Below, one piece after another: positions 36,754 through 44,406 of a stretch of 64,000 nt of DNA. How positions within the stretch are numbered: the stretch's first letter is position 1; every line of letters begins with the position of its first letter. The translations under genes were made by a program, and so were the position numbers. Location of the stretch: the NCBI GenBank assembly GCA_965247125.1, contig CBDFGO010000001.1, positions 434,001-498,000 on the forward strand, read 5' to 3'. The stretch comes from CALBJU01 sp965247125 (GTDB taxonomy: Bacteria; Bacteroidota; Rhodothermia; Rhodothermales; UBA10348). The notes beneath the pieces were generated by a model. It was not told the origin of the DNA. It did no database searches and saw only the letters and a list, made by a program, of their open reading frames with translations.

Positions 36754-37017
36754 TTACTCCGCGGCTTCGGCCGTCTTTGCTTCGTCGGTCGATTCATCAG
36801 TCGATTCATCAGCCGCCTTGCGGTATCGACGGTTGAATTTCTCGACACGACCTGCCGTATCCACGAACTGACGTTTGCCGGTGTAGAACGGATGATTCGT
36901 CGAGTCCACTTCTGACGAATAGGTACCGCCAGACATGGTAGACTTCGTTTCAAACGAAGTACCGTCCGCGAGTGTCACCGTCATGGTGTGATAGTCTGGA
37001 TGGATGTCCTTTTTCAT
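36754..37017 (-). CDS. rpmE: 50S ribosomal protein L31, zinc-free form with acidic tail
   Basis: 87 residues. MKKDIHPDYH…FYTGKRQFVDTAGRVEKFNRRYRK matches bL31. The zinc-binding Cys positions of the classical form are replaced (TLADGTSF and EVDSTNHPF), so this is a C-minus protein. A 19-residue acidic tail of STDE-type repeats follows the normal end; it comes partly from a 12-bp duplication at about 36787-36810. Ends at a strong terminator. Confidence 0.93.
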   Translation of the reverse strand: MKKDIHPDYHTMTVTLADGTSFETKSTMSGGTYSSEVDSTNHPFYTGKRQFVDTAGRVEKFNRRYRKAADESTDESTDEAKTAEAAE

Positions 37018-37219
37018 GCTGGTATGCTGGTGGACCCTAAAAAGCCCACTAAAAGTCGGTTTTACTTAATTCTTTCCCGGTTTTACACATCGTTTTACGC
37101 AGCCCGGGGAGCCAAAAAAGATACGAATTCTGGCCGGATTGTTCAAGAAGATTCAATTCAATCCGGATCAGCATAAGGTTCTGAATCGCAACCGGCCCTG
37201 CACGATTTCGTGGCGCCGG

Positions 37220-38458
37220 CTAGACGACCCACGTATCGCCCTCGGCCAGGAGTTCTTCCAGAGATCCTTTCCCGCGCTTCTTGATGACACCCTGAACCTG
37301 AGCGTTCACCTGGTCGTCGTAGGTGGCGCGGTCTTCGCGATAAAAAACGCCAAATGGCTGCGGCAATTCTTCGTGCCAGTAGACCCGTGCCAGAATGGTG
37401 GCCAACTCACGGGAGGTCTCATCATATTTGAGACAGTCCTCCACACCCCAATCGCCGTTTTCGAGGTCTATCGCCTCCAGATGAAATCCTTCGAGACGCA
37501 ATCCCTTCGTCCCACCAGCATAGGTCAGCGGCTGCTCGTGCTCAAAGAAAATGGCGCGGTCTGATTTTGTGGCCTTCTCGGTGTACTCGAAAAAAGCCTC
37601 ATCATTGAAAATATTGCAGTTCTGATACACTTCAACGAAGCCTGTGCCCTTGAAGTCGTGCGCACGTCGAAGGATATCCTTCATGTGTTTGGGGTCTCGG
37701 TCCATTGTGCGCGCAGCGAACGAGGACTCGGCGCCGAGGACGAGCGCAATCGGATTGAACGGATGATCGATCGATCCAAATGGGGTCGATTTCGTGATCT
37801 TTCCGACTTCAGACGTCGGACTGTACTGTCCTTTTGTGAGCCCGTAAATCTGATTGTTGAACATGATAATCTGAAGATTCACGTTCCGGCGCATGATGTG
37901 GATAATATGATTTCCACCAATCGAAAGGCTGTCTCCGTCTCCTGTGATCATCCAGATGTCAAGATCCGGGCGGGAGGTCTTGAGTCCCGTCACGATGGTC
38001 GGCGCCCTGCCATGGATCGAGTGCATGCCATACGTATTCATGTAATACGGGAAGCGGCTTGAACATCCGATTCCTGAAATAAACACGATTTTTTCGCGTG
38101 GGATACCCAGTTCGGGCATCAGCCGCTGCACCGTCGCCAGAACGGCGTAATCACCGCATCCCGGACACCAGCGCACATCCTGGTCCGAGGTGAAGTCTTT
38201 GCGGGTCAATCCGGAAGCACCATCCCCACCTGCAGGTCCAGCCGGGCGTTTACCAGGAGGCAGCTTTCCTGGAGGTCCGGGCGGGCGTTTCCCTGGAGGC
38301 ATCTTTCCCGGAGGTAATTGCCCCGGAGGTCCGGCAGGCTTGCCGCTTGCACCTGGACGAACGGGAGGCCGCGAGGGAGGACTTTTCGATTTAGCTCCAG
38401 GAGGCAGCGTCGGTTTGCGCTTTGAAGGCATTTTCGATTTGGATTCGTCTTCAGACAT
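37220..38458 (-). CDS. korB: 2-oxoacid:ferredoxin oxidoreductase, beta subunit, with collagen-like N-terminal extension
   Basis: 412 residues. The enzymatic part starts near residue 84: DVRWCPGCGDYAVL, and the thiamine diphosphate motif GDGDSLSIGGNH with NNQIYGLTKGQYSPTS. About 330 residues is normal for KorB. The first 80 residues are an unusual Lys/Pro/Gly-rich tract of G-P-P and P-P-G-K triplets. Works with KorA to convert 2-oxoglutarate (or another 2-oxoacid) to the acyl-CoA while reducing ferredoxin. korA ends 24 bases upstream. Confidence 0.93.
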   Translation of the reverse strand: MSEDESKSKMPSKRKPTLPPGAKSKSPPSRPPVRPGASGKPAGPPGQLPPGKMPPGKRPPGPPGKLPPGKRPAGPAGGDGASGLTRKDFTSDQDVRWCPGCGDYAVLATVQRLMPELGIPREKIVFISGIGCSSRFPYYMNTYGMHSIHGRAPTIVTGLKTSRPDLDIWMITGDGDSLSIGGNHIIHIMRRNVNLQIIMFNNQIYGLTKGQYSPTSEVGKITKSTPFGSIDHPFNPIALVLGAESSFAARTMDRDPKHMKDILRRAHDFKGTGFVEVYQNCNIFNDEAFFEYTEKATKSDRAIFFEHEQPLTYAGGTKGLRLEGFHLEAIDLENGDWGVEDCLKYDETSRELATILARVYWHEELPQPFGVFYREDRATYDDQVNAQVQGVIKKRGKGSLEELLAEGDTWVV

Positions 38459-38482
38459 GGCTTGAAAAGTTTGTCAGTGGAA

Positions 38483-40336
38483 TCAACCCACCATTTCGGA
38501 AATCCTCGCGGCAATTTCAGCTGGCCCGAAGGGGCGTCCCTGAATCTTGTTCATTGCCTCGAAACTTAGAAGGAATTCATCCCTCAAGATTTTAACCAGC
38601 TGCCCGTTGTTCAACTCCGGAACCAGATAATGAGAAAATCTGCTCAGCACTTCTCCCAGGTCCGGTGGTAGAGGATTAATAAATCGGAGGTGTATGGAGG
38701 CCACCCGATGACCTTCGTTCAAGGCCCGGGTTACTCCCGCTTCGATCGCTCCCCGGGTTGAGCCCCACCCGACAATGACGAGATCGGCTTCTGCGTCACC
38801 AAAGATCTCCATCGGAGGAATCTCCTGTTGAATACGCTGGATCCTTTCAGCGCGCAGTTTCGTCATGAGTTCGTGATTTTCGGCTTCATACGAAACGTTT
38901 CCAGACCCATCTTCTTTTTCAAGACCACCGATACGGTGCTCGAGACCTGCCGTACCCGGAATCGCCCAGGGCCTCGCCAAAGTGCCTTCACCCCTCAAAT
39001 AGGGCCAGAAGTCCGGAACCCCGTTCTCTTCGTGATTGGGCTTGGTAGCAAATTGTACATTGAAATCGCGAAGCGAATCCGGATCGGGAATGAGCCAAGG
39101 CTCCGAGCCATTCGCCAGATAGCCGTCCGAGAGCAGCAACACGGGGGTCATGTACTTCACCGCGATTCGACACGCCTCATAGGCCACATCGAAACAATCG
39201 CCTGGGGTACTTGCGGCGATGATGGGTAAAGGAGCGTCGCCGTTTCGACCATACATGGCCTGCATGAGATCCGACTGCTCCGTTTTTGTAGGCAAGCCGG
39301 TAGAGGGTCCTCCTCTCTGCACGTTGATGAGCACAAGGGGGAGCTCCAGGATCAGCGCCAGCCCGAGAGCCTCGCCCTTCAAAGCGAGACCCGGTCCAGA
39401 AGTACCCGTAATGCCGAGGGAACCACCAAAGCTCGCACCGATGGCGATACCGATAGAGGCAATCTCATCTTCGGCCTGAACCGTTGTAATATCGTGATTC
39501 TTATACCGACTCAGCGCATGCAGAATGTCGGACGCCGGTGTTATCGGGTACGAACCATACATGATTTTCAGGCCGCTCTTGTCTGCCGCCGCGACGATAC
39601 CCATCGCCAACGCCTGCACACCCTGAATAGCTCGATAACGACCCGGAGGGAGGGTAGCCGGTGTCACTTCGTAACGGGTGACAAACTGCTCGGTCGTTTC
39701 CCCGAAATGGTACCCCTTCTTCAGCAGCTCCAGGTTGGCGTCCCGTATGAGCGGTATTTTGGCAAACTTTTTCTTCAGCCAGTTTCGCGCCGGTTCAATG
39801 GGACGCGAGTAGAGCCACAAGGACAGCCCGAGAGCGAACATGTTCTTGGATCGATCGATCTCCTTCTGATTGAGATCCCAGCCCTTCAGCGTCTCACGGG
39901 TCAGGCGGGTGAGTTCGACCTGGATCACCCGGTACTTGTCCAGCGATCCATCCTCAAGTGGATTCGAATCCATGTTCGCCAGGTCGAAGTTTCGCTTTTC
40001 GAACGTGTTGCTGTTCACCAGGATGGTGCCTCCCGCGCGAACCCGATCGAGATTCACTTTCAGAGCTGCCGGATTCATGGCAATCAGAAGATCTACCTCA
40101 TCGCCTGGAGTCCGAATATCGATGGATCCGAAGTGGAGCTGAAAGCCTGATACGCCGTACGTCGTCCCGATGGGAGCCCGAATCTCAGCCGGAAAATCTG
40201 GCAGCGTCGCCAGATCGTTCATCGCATACGCTGTAGCCAGCGTAAATTGCGAACCGGTGAGCTGCATTCCATCGCCGGAATCTCCCGCGAAAAGAACGGT
40301 CGCCTCGTCAAGCGTTTCGACTGTTTTTGTAGACAT
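38483..40336 (-). CDS. korA: 2-oxoacid:ferredoxin oxidoreductase, fused gamma-alpha subunit
   Basis: 617 residues. The N-terminal gamma domain (about 1-195) begins FAGDSGDGMQLTGSQF. The alpha (pyrimidine-binding) domain follows, with MYGSYPITPASDILHALSRY and GTSGPGLALKGEALGLA. This fused layout with a separate beta subunit is common in Bacteroidota KorAB. First gene of a two-gene operon with korB. Confidence 0.94.
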   Translation of the reverse strand: MSTKTVETLDEATVLFAGDSGDGMQLTGSQFTLATAYAMNDLATLPDFPAEIRAPIGTTYGVSGFQLHFGSIDIRTPGDEVDLLIAMNPAALKVNLDRVRAGGTILVNSNTFEKRNFDLANMDSNPLEDGSLDKYRVIQVELTRLTRETLKGWDLNQKEIDRSKNMFALGLSLWLYSRPIEPARNWLKKKFAKIPLIRDANLELLKKGYHFGETTEQFVTRYEVTPATLPPGRYRAIQGVQALAMGIVAAADKSGLKIMYGSYPITPASDILHALSRYKNHDITTVQAEDEIASIGIAIGASFGGSLGITGTSGPGLALKGEALGLALILELPLVLINVQRGGPSTGLPTKTEQSDLMQAMYGRNGDAPLPIIAASTPGDCFDVAYEACRIAVKYMTPVLLLSDGYLANGSEPWLIPDPDSLRDFNVQFATKPNHEENGVPDFWPYLRGEGTLARPWAIPGTAGLEHRIGGLEKEDGSGNVSYEAENHELMTKLRAERIQRIQQEIPPMEIFGDAEADLVIVGWGSTRGAIEAGVTRALNEGHRVASIHLRFINPLPPDLGEVLSRFSHYLVPELNNGQLVKILRDEFLLSFEAMNKIQGRPFGPAEIAARISEMVG

Positions 40337-40536
40337 TAGATATTCTTCCTGGACAAGCTCCGTTTGGGAGCCGGAAAAAGTGTTACGAACCGCGTTTAAC
40401 GCGCAAAAATCCTATCTCACCCCCCCACGGGTAATGTATTGCAAAATGCATTTTATTGCCCTCTAAAATGATCGAACATTGTGAGTGCCCTGGAGTTCAC
40501 GAATCTGTCGAAAAAACTCACAAGACCCCGCGTTTC

Positions 40537-40920
40537 ATGATCCCCTACACTGCTGTCACTCACGATGTTCTGGTCACCGTTCGACCGGTGTATCTCGACG
40601 GTCAATCCGACGTTATGGGGCGGCGTTTCGTGTTCGGATATTTTGTGCGCATCGAGAACAAAGGTCTTGAAGACATTCAACTCATGCGCCGGCACTGGTT
40701 CATCACGGATGAGACAGGCAGCGTACAGGAAGTTGAAGGCGAAGGAGTCATCGGAAAGCAGCCAGTGATTGCTCCAGGTGAATCTCACGAGTACAACAGT
40801 TACTGCGTGTTGGAGACGTTTACCGGCCACATGGAAGGGCACTACACCATGGAAAAGGGTCGTGGTGAGCGAATGAAGGTCGAAATTCCGAGATTCGACC
40901 TGAAAGCAGGCGTCAACTAG
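40537..40920 (+). CDS. apaG: ApaG domain protein
   Basis: 127 residues from the ATG at 40537, which gives the usual ApaG length and the VTVRPVYL start. Starts at 40468 or 40456 would add an unrelated N-terminus. Family blocks: YFVRIENKGLEDIQLMRRHWFITD, GVIGKQPVIAPGESHEYNSYC, and GHMEGHYTM. Fibronectin-III-like fold; role not settled. Divergent from korA. Confidence 0.92.
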   Translation: MIPYTAVTHDVLVTVRPVYLDGQSDVMGRRFVFGYFVRIENKGLEDIQLMRRHWFITDETGSVQEVEGEGVIGKQPVIAPGESHEYNSYCVLETFTGHMEGHYTMEKGRGERMKVEIPRFDLKAGVN

Positions 40921-40947
40921 CGGCTGTAAACAGGCCCCGGCAGCTTA

Positions 40948-41217
40948 TCAAATTATCTCGATCGAGATGGTCAACTCTTTGGTCTGCAGTTCAATACTGA
41001 GAGTTTCGGTCTTGAGCTCATACTCGAGAATCGAATCGGGCAGCATTTCTTTAGGTGTCTCCATGTGAAACATGGTATCTGCCACCACATGCCAATCTTC
41101 CTGCGTCAGGTGCACTTCAGCACGCCCATCTTCCGCAACCATGGGCGCGTAGCCGAGCACTTTGTTCAGGTGATTGATACCTTGAATCTGGTGAAGATTT
41201 GGATCGATGGTTCTCAT
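40948..41217 (-). CDS. Small protein of unknown function
   Basis: 89 residues, no signal peptide or membrane helix. The C-terminal 25 residues alternate in a β-strand pattern (ETLSIELQTKELTISIEII). Sits alone on the minus strand between apaG and thyA. No family recognised. Length and a sensible amino-acid pattern support it as real, but the evidence is modest. Confidence 0.5.
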   Translation of the reverse strand: MRTIDPNLHQIQGINHLNKVLGYAPMVAEDGRAEVHLTQEDWHVVADTMFHMETPKEMLPDSILEYELKTETLSIELQTKELTISIEII

Positions 41218-41300
41218 GGGATGTCGTAGATTGCGAGGGCTGATGGGGTGCAGTATTTATCCCCCCCATTCTTAAAAGATCCAGCCCCTCAACTCGCCCT

Positions 41301-42095
41301 ATGAAGCAGTATCTCGATCTTCTTCGCCACGTTAAAGACAATGGGCTCCAAAAGGAAGATCGAACGGGCACGGGCACCCTTTCTGCCTTCGGTTATCAGA
41401 TGCGCTTCGACCTGCAGGATGGCTTCCCGCTGGTCACTACAAAGAAGACGTATTTCAAGGGTCTGGCCGTCGAGATGCTCTGGTTTTTGAAAGGCGCAAC
41501 CAACACCAAGTATCTGACCGACAACAACGTCCATATCTGGGATGCGTGGGCCGATGAAGAAGGGAATCTGGGACCGGTATACGGCAAGCAGTGGATAAAC
41601 TGGAAGTCGAACGGCGGACCTGGAATCAATCAGATTCAAAAGGTCATCGACAGCATCAAGAACACCCCCGATTCCCGCCGTCACATCGTAAATGCGTGGA
41701 ATGTCTCCGATCTGGAGAACATGGCGCTGCCGCCCTGCCACATGTTCTATCAATTCTGGGTTGGAAACGGCAAGCTGAGCTGCCAGCTCTACGTTCGCTC
41801 CAACGATCTTTTCCTGGGTGCGCCCTTCAACATCGCCGAGTATGCGCTCCTGACCCACATGATCGCGCAGCAGTGTGATCTGGATGTCGGCGAGCTCGTT
41901 TACACCATTGGCGATGCTCACGTATATCTGAATCATCTGGATCAGATTGACGAACAGCTGTCTCGTTCGACCTTTCCGATCCCAACGCTTCGCATCCTGC
42001 GTCGTCCCGACTCGATTTTTGATTACGAGTTCGAAGACTTTGAGCTGGTGAACTATCAGTTCCATCCTTCCATAAAGGCCCCGGTGGCAGTCTGA
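41301..42095 (+). CDS. thyA: Thymidylate synthase
   Basis: 264 residues, the same length as E. coli ThyA. Catalytic Cys in ALPPCHMFYQFWV. Other blocks: EDRTGTGTLSAFGYQMRFDL, PVYGKQWINWK, QLYVRSNDLFLGAPFNIAEYALLTHM and PHP-like NYQFHPSIKAPVAV. Methylates dUMP to dTMP using methylene-THF. Its TGA overlaps the folA ATG by one base, so the dihydrofolate it makes is recycled by the coupled gene. Confidence 0.97.
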   Translation: MKQYLDLLRHVKDNGLQKEDRTGTGTLSAFGYQMRFDLQDGFPLVTTKKTYFKGLAVEMLWFLKGATNTKYLTDNNVHIWDAWADEEGNLGPVYGKQWINWKSNGGPGINQIQKVIDSIKNTPDSRRHIVNAWNVSDLENMALPPCHMFYQFWVGNGKLSCQLYVRSNDLFLGAPFNIAEYALLTHMIAQQCDLDVGELVYTIGDAHVYLNHLDQIDEQLSRSTFPIPTLRILRRPDSIFDYEFEDFELVNYQFHPSIKAPVAV

Positions 42096-42589
42096 TGCCG
42101 GAGATCGTGATTATTGCGGCGGTGGGCGCGCACGATCGTGTGATCGGAAAAGGAAAAGACCTTCCCTGGCACATACCAGAGGATCTGAAGCGATTCAAGG
42201 CGATGACCTCTGGGCATCCCGTGTTGATGGGGAAACGGACGTTTGAATCGCTTCTTCATCAAAACGGCAAGCCACTTCCCGGTCGTCCCAATCTCGTGTT
42301 GGCTCACAACGACTCCTGGCCTGAGTGGGAAAATGTGACGGTGTTCAATTCGCTTGATACCGCGATCGCTTCCGTTTCGAATGCACCGATACTATTTATC
42401 GCGGGCGGCGCGACCGTCTACAAACATTTTCTCGAAATATCGGACCGGCTCGAACTCACACTCGTCGAGGGCGAGTTCGAGGGTGACGTCTACTTCCCCG
42501 AATACGAGCACCTGATCGGGACGATGTACGAGGAGACCGAGCGCGTTCAGCGGGACGGATTTGCTTTCGTGACCTACCGGCGCCTCTAG
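42095..42589 (+). CDS. folA: Dihydrofolate reductase
   Basis: 164 residues. Blocks AAVGAHDRVIGKGKDLPWHIPEDLKRFKAMT, HPVLMGKRTFES and IAGGATVYKHFL define DHFR; the active-site acid is the E in HIPEDLKRF. NADPH-dependent reduction of dihydrofolate, coupled to thyA (TGATG overlap). Its 3' end overlaps purB on the other strand by 4 bases. Confidence 0.96.
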   Translation: MPEIVIIAAVGAHDRVIGKGKDLPWHIPEDLKRFKAMTSGHPVLMGKRTFESLLHQNGKPLPGRPNLVLAHNDSWPEWENVTVFNSLDTAIASVSNAPILFIAGGATVYKHFLEISDRLELTLVEGEFEGDVYFPEYEHLIGTMYEETERVQRDGFAFVTYRRL

Positions 42590-43878
42590 AGCCCGACCCG
42601 CTTCAGAATCAGATCGACGTGCTTGAGATGGTATTCGTCATCGAACGAGTCCCGAATCTCTTCCTCAGACAGATGCTCCCGGACGACATCAGATTCGAGG
42701 ACAATGTCCAGGAACTGGCGCCCTTCTTCCCACGCCGCCATCGCGCACGGCTGAATCCGGTCGTAGGCGTCTTCGCGCATGAGGCCCTTGTCGATCAGCT
42801 TGTTGAGCAGGCGCTGGCTGTTGTAGAGGCCGTAGGTGCGCTGCATGTTGCGGAGCATATTCTGGGGATATACAACCAGATTATCGAGGAGGGACGCAAA
42901 TCGTGACAGCGCATAGTGCAGTACCGTCGTCGAATCCGGCCAAATCACGCGCTCGGCTGACGAGTGAGATATGTCCCGTTCATGCCATAGGGCTACGTTT
43001 TCGTAGGCCGTAACCATGTAGCCCCTGAGCAGGCGTGCACACCCGGTAATATTCTCGCTTCCGACCGGATTACGTTTGTGGGGCATCGAGGATGAGCCTT
43101 TCTGTCCTTTTCGGAAGGCTTCCTCGACCTCGCGGACTTCAGATTTCTGAAGGCCGCGAATTTCAACGGCTATTTTTTCCATCGTGGCTCCGATGAGCGC
43201 CAGAACCGAGACATAATGTGCGTGGCGGTCGCGCTGTAATACCTGCGTCGAGACGGCGGCCACTTCGAGACCCAACATCTCGCACGTGTACTCTTCAACT
43301 TCCGGGGGAAGATGCGCGAACGTGCCGACCGAGCCAGAGACTTTGCCCACTCTCACGCCCTCGGCGGCCGCGACAAACCGTTCGCGGTTGCGCTTCATTT
43401 CCGAGTAGTAGAGCGCCAGCTTGAGGCCAAACGTAGTGGGCTCAGCGTGCACGCCGTGAGTCCGACCCATCATCAGCGTGTGTCGATGTTCATCGGCGCG
43501 CCGGCCAAGCACCTCGATCATGCGATCGATCTCTGTCAGGATGAGCGCATTCGCTTTCTTCAGGCGAACGGACCACGCCGTGTCGACCACGTCCGAAGAC
43601 GTCAGCCCGTAATGCACCCATTTTCGCTCATCGCCCAGCGACTCGGATACCGATCGGGTGAATGCGACTACGTCGTGGCGCGTCGTCTCTTCGATCTCGT
43701 GGATGCGTTCCACATCAAAGGAAGCATTCTGGCGAATCAGTTCGACATCTTCTGCTGGAATGACGCCCAGCTTCGACCACGCCGCGCAAGCTGCAATTTC
43801 TACCTCGAGCCAGGCATCGAACTGGGCCTGTTCGCTCCATAGAGCGGCCATTTCAGGGCGTGTATAGCGTGCGAGCAT
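42586..43878 (-). CDS. purB: Adenylosuccinate lyase
   Basis: 430 residues. Fumarase/aspartase superfamily. The signature GSSSMPHKRNPVGSE is present, plus MGRTHGVHAEPTTFG and HYGLTSSDVVDTA. Splits SAICAR to AICAR and adenylosuccinate to AMP in purine synthesis. Monocistronic here; convergent with folA. Confidence 0.97.
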   Translation of the reverse strand: MLARYTRPEMAALWSEQAQFDAWLEVEIAACAAWSKLGVIPAEDVELIRQNASFDVERIHEIEETTRHDVVAFTRSVSESLGDERKWVHYGLTSSDVVDTAWSVRLKKANALILTEIDRMIEVLGRRADEHRHTLMMGRTHGVHAEPTTFGLKLALYYSEMKRNRERFVAAAEGVRVGKVSGSVGTFAHLPPEVEEYTCEMLGLEVAAVSTQVLQRDRHAHYVSVLALIGATMEKIAVEIRGLQKSEVREVEEAFRKGQKGSSSMPHKRNPVGSENITGCARLLRGYMVTAYENVALWHERDISHSSAERVIWPDSTTVLHYALSRFASLLDNLVVYPQNMLRNMQRTYGLYNSQRLLNKLIDKGLMREDAYDRIQPCAMAAWEEGRQFLDIVLESDVVREHLSEEEIRDSFDDEYHLKHVDLILKRVGL

Positions 43879-43974
43879 GGATTATTGGGTGACTCAGTAG
43901 GATTAAAGCACAAAATACCACCCAACGCGCTCCCCGCCTGTGAATCGGGGCTGAAAACGAAAACCAGGCTCGTG

Positions 43975-44406
43975 CTATCGCCTTCCCGTCGGCGCAATAC
44001 GTTCAAGTTCTTCAAACCAGTTGACGATGACATTGATAACGATCTCGGTACTTTCGTCGATTTCCTCGCCATCCCCCAAGTCAACTCCTCGCGTGTAGTA
44101 GATGTCACCGCTCCTCGTGGTCGCCGTGTGCCTCAATCCTGGAATCAGCTGCACCAGTTCGGGCGGTCCCGTGCGTTGAAATCCGTTTTCGGGATCAAAT
44201 GAAATCACAATGAGCGAATCTCCCATCTCGCCTTTGATCCCTCGGCCGGATGGTAGCCATTCATACGAACCAAAATTATCCCCCACTGGAATGAGCCAGG
44301 ATTTGCCGGTTTCAATTTCTCGAATCGTTAGCGCTGTTGTTTCTTCCTCGGCTAGCTGAGCAAAGGACACAAACCTGTCGTCGGGAGACATCGCCACAAC
44401 TGCCAT
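43975..44406 (-). pseudogene. Frameshifted C-terminal part of the Ser/Thr kinase propeller protein
   Basis: 143 codons open from an ATG at 44406. They continue the β-propeller of the upstream kinase gene in the +1 frame: MAVVAMSPDDRFVSFAQ is a typical WD/TolB-like blade opening. Removing one T at 44407-44408 joins the two frames as …VEPSGMAVVAMSPDD…. So this is the displaced C-terminus of the kinase gene and not an independent gene, unless the shift is a sequencing error. Confidence 0.8.

Noticed and set aside
37134..37166. CCGGATTG/CAATCCGG inverted repeat between L31 and KorB
   Set aside because: Short arms, 17-base loop, no T-run and no clear promoter; could be chance.
41289..42065. Long minus-strand open frame (258 codons) opposite thyA
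   Set aside because: It is fully antisense to a perfect thymidylate synthase gene, and its translation matches no family. It arises from codon bias in the GC-rich gene.
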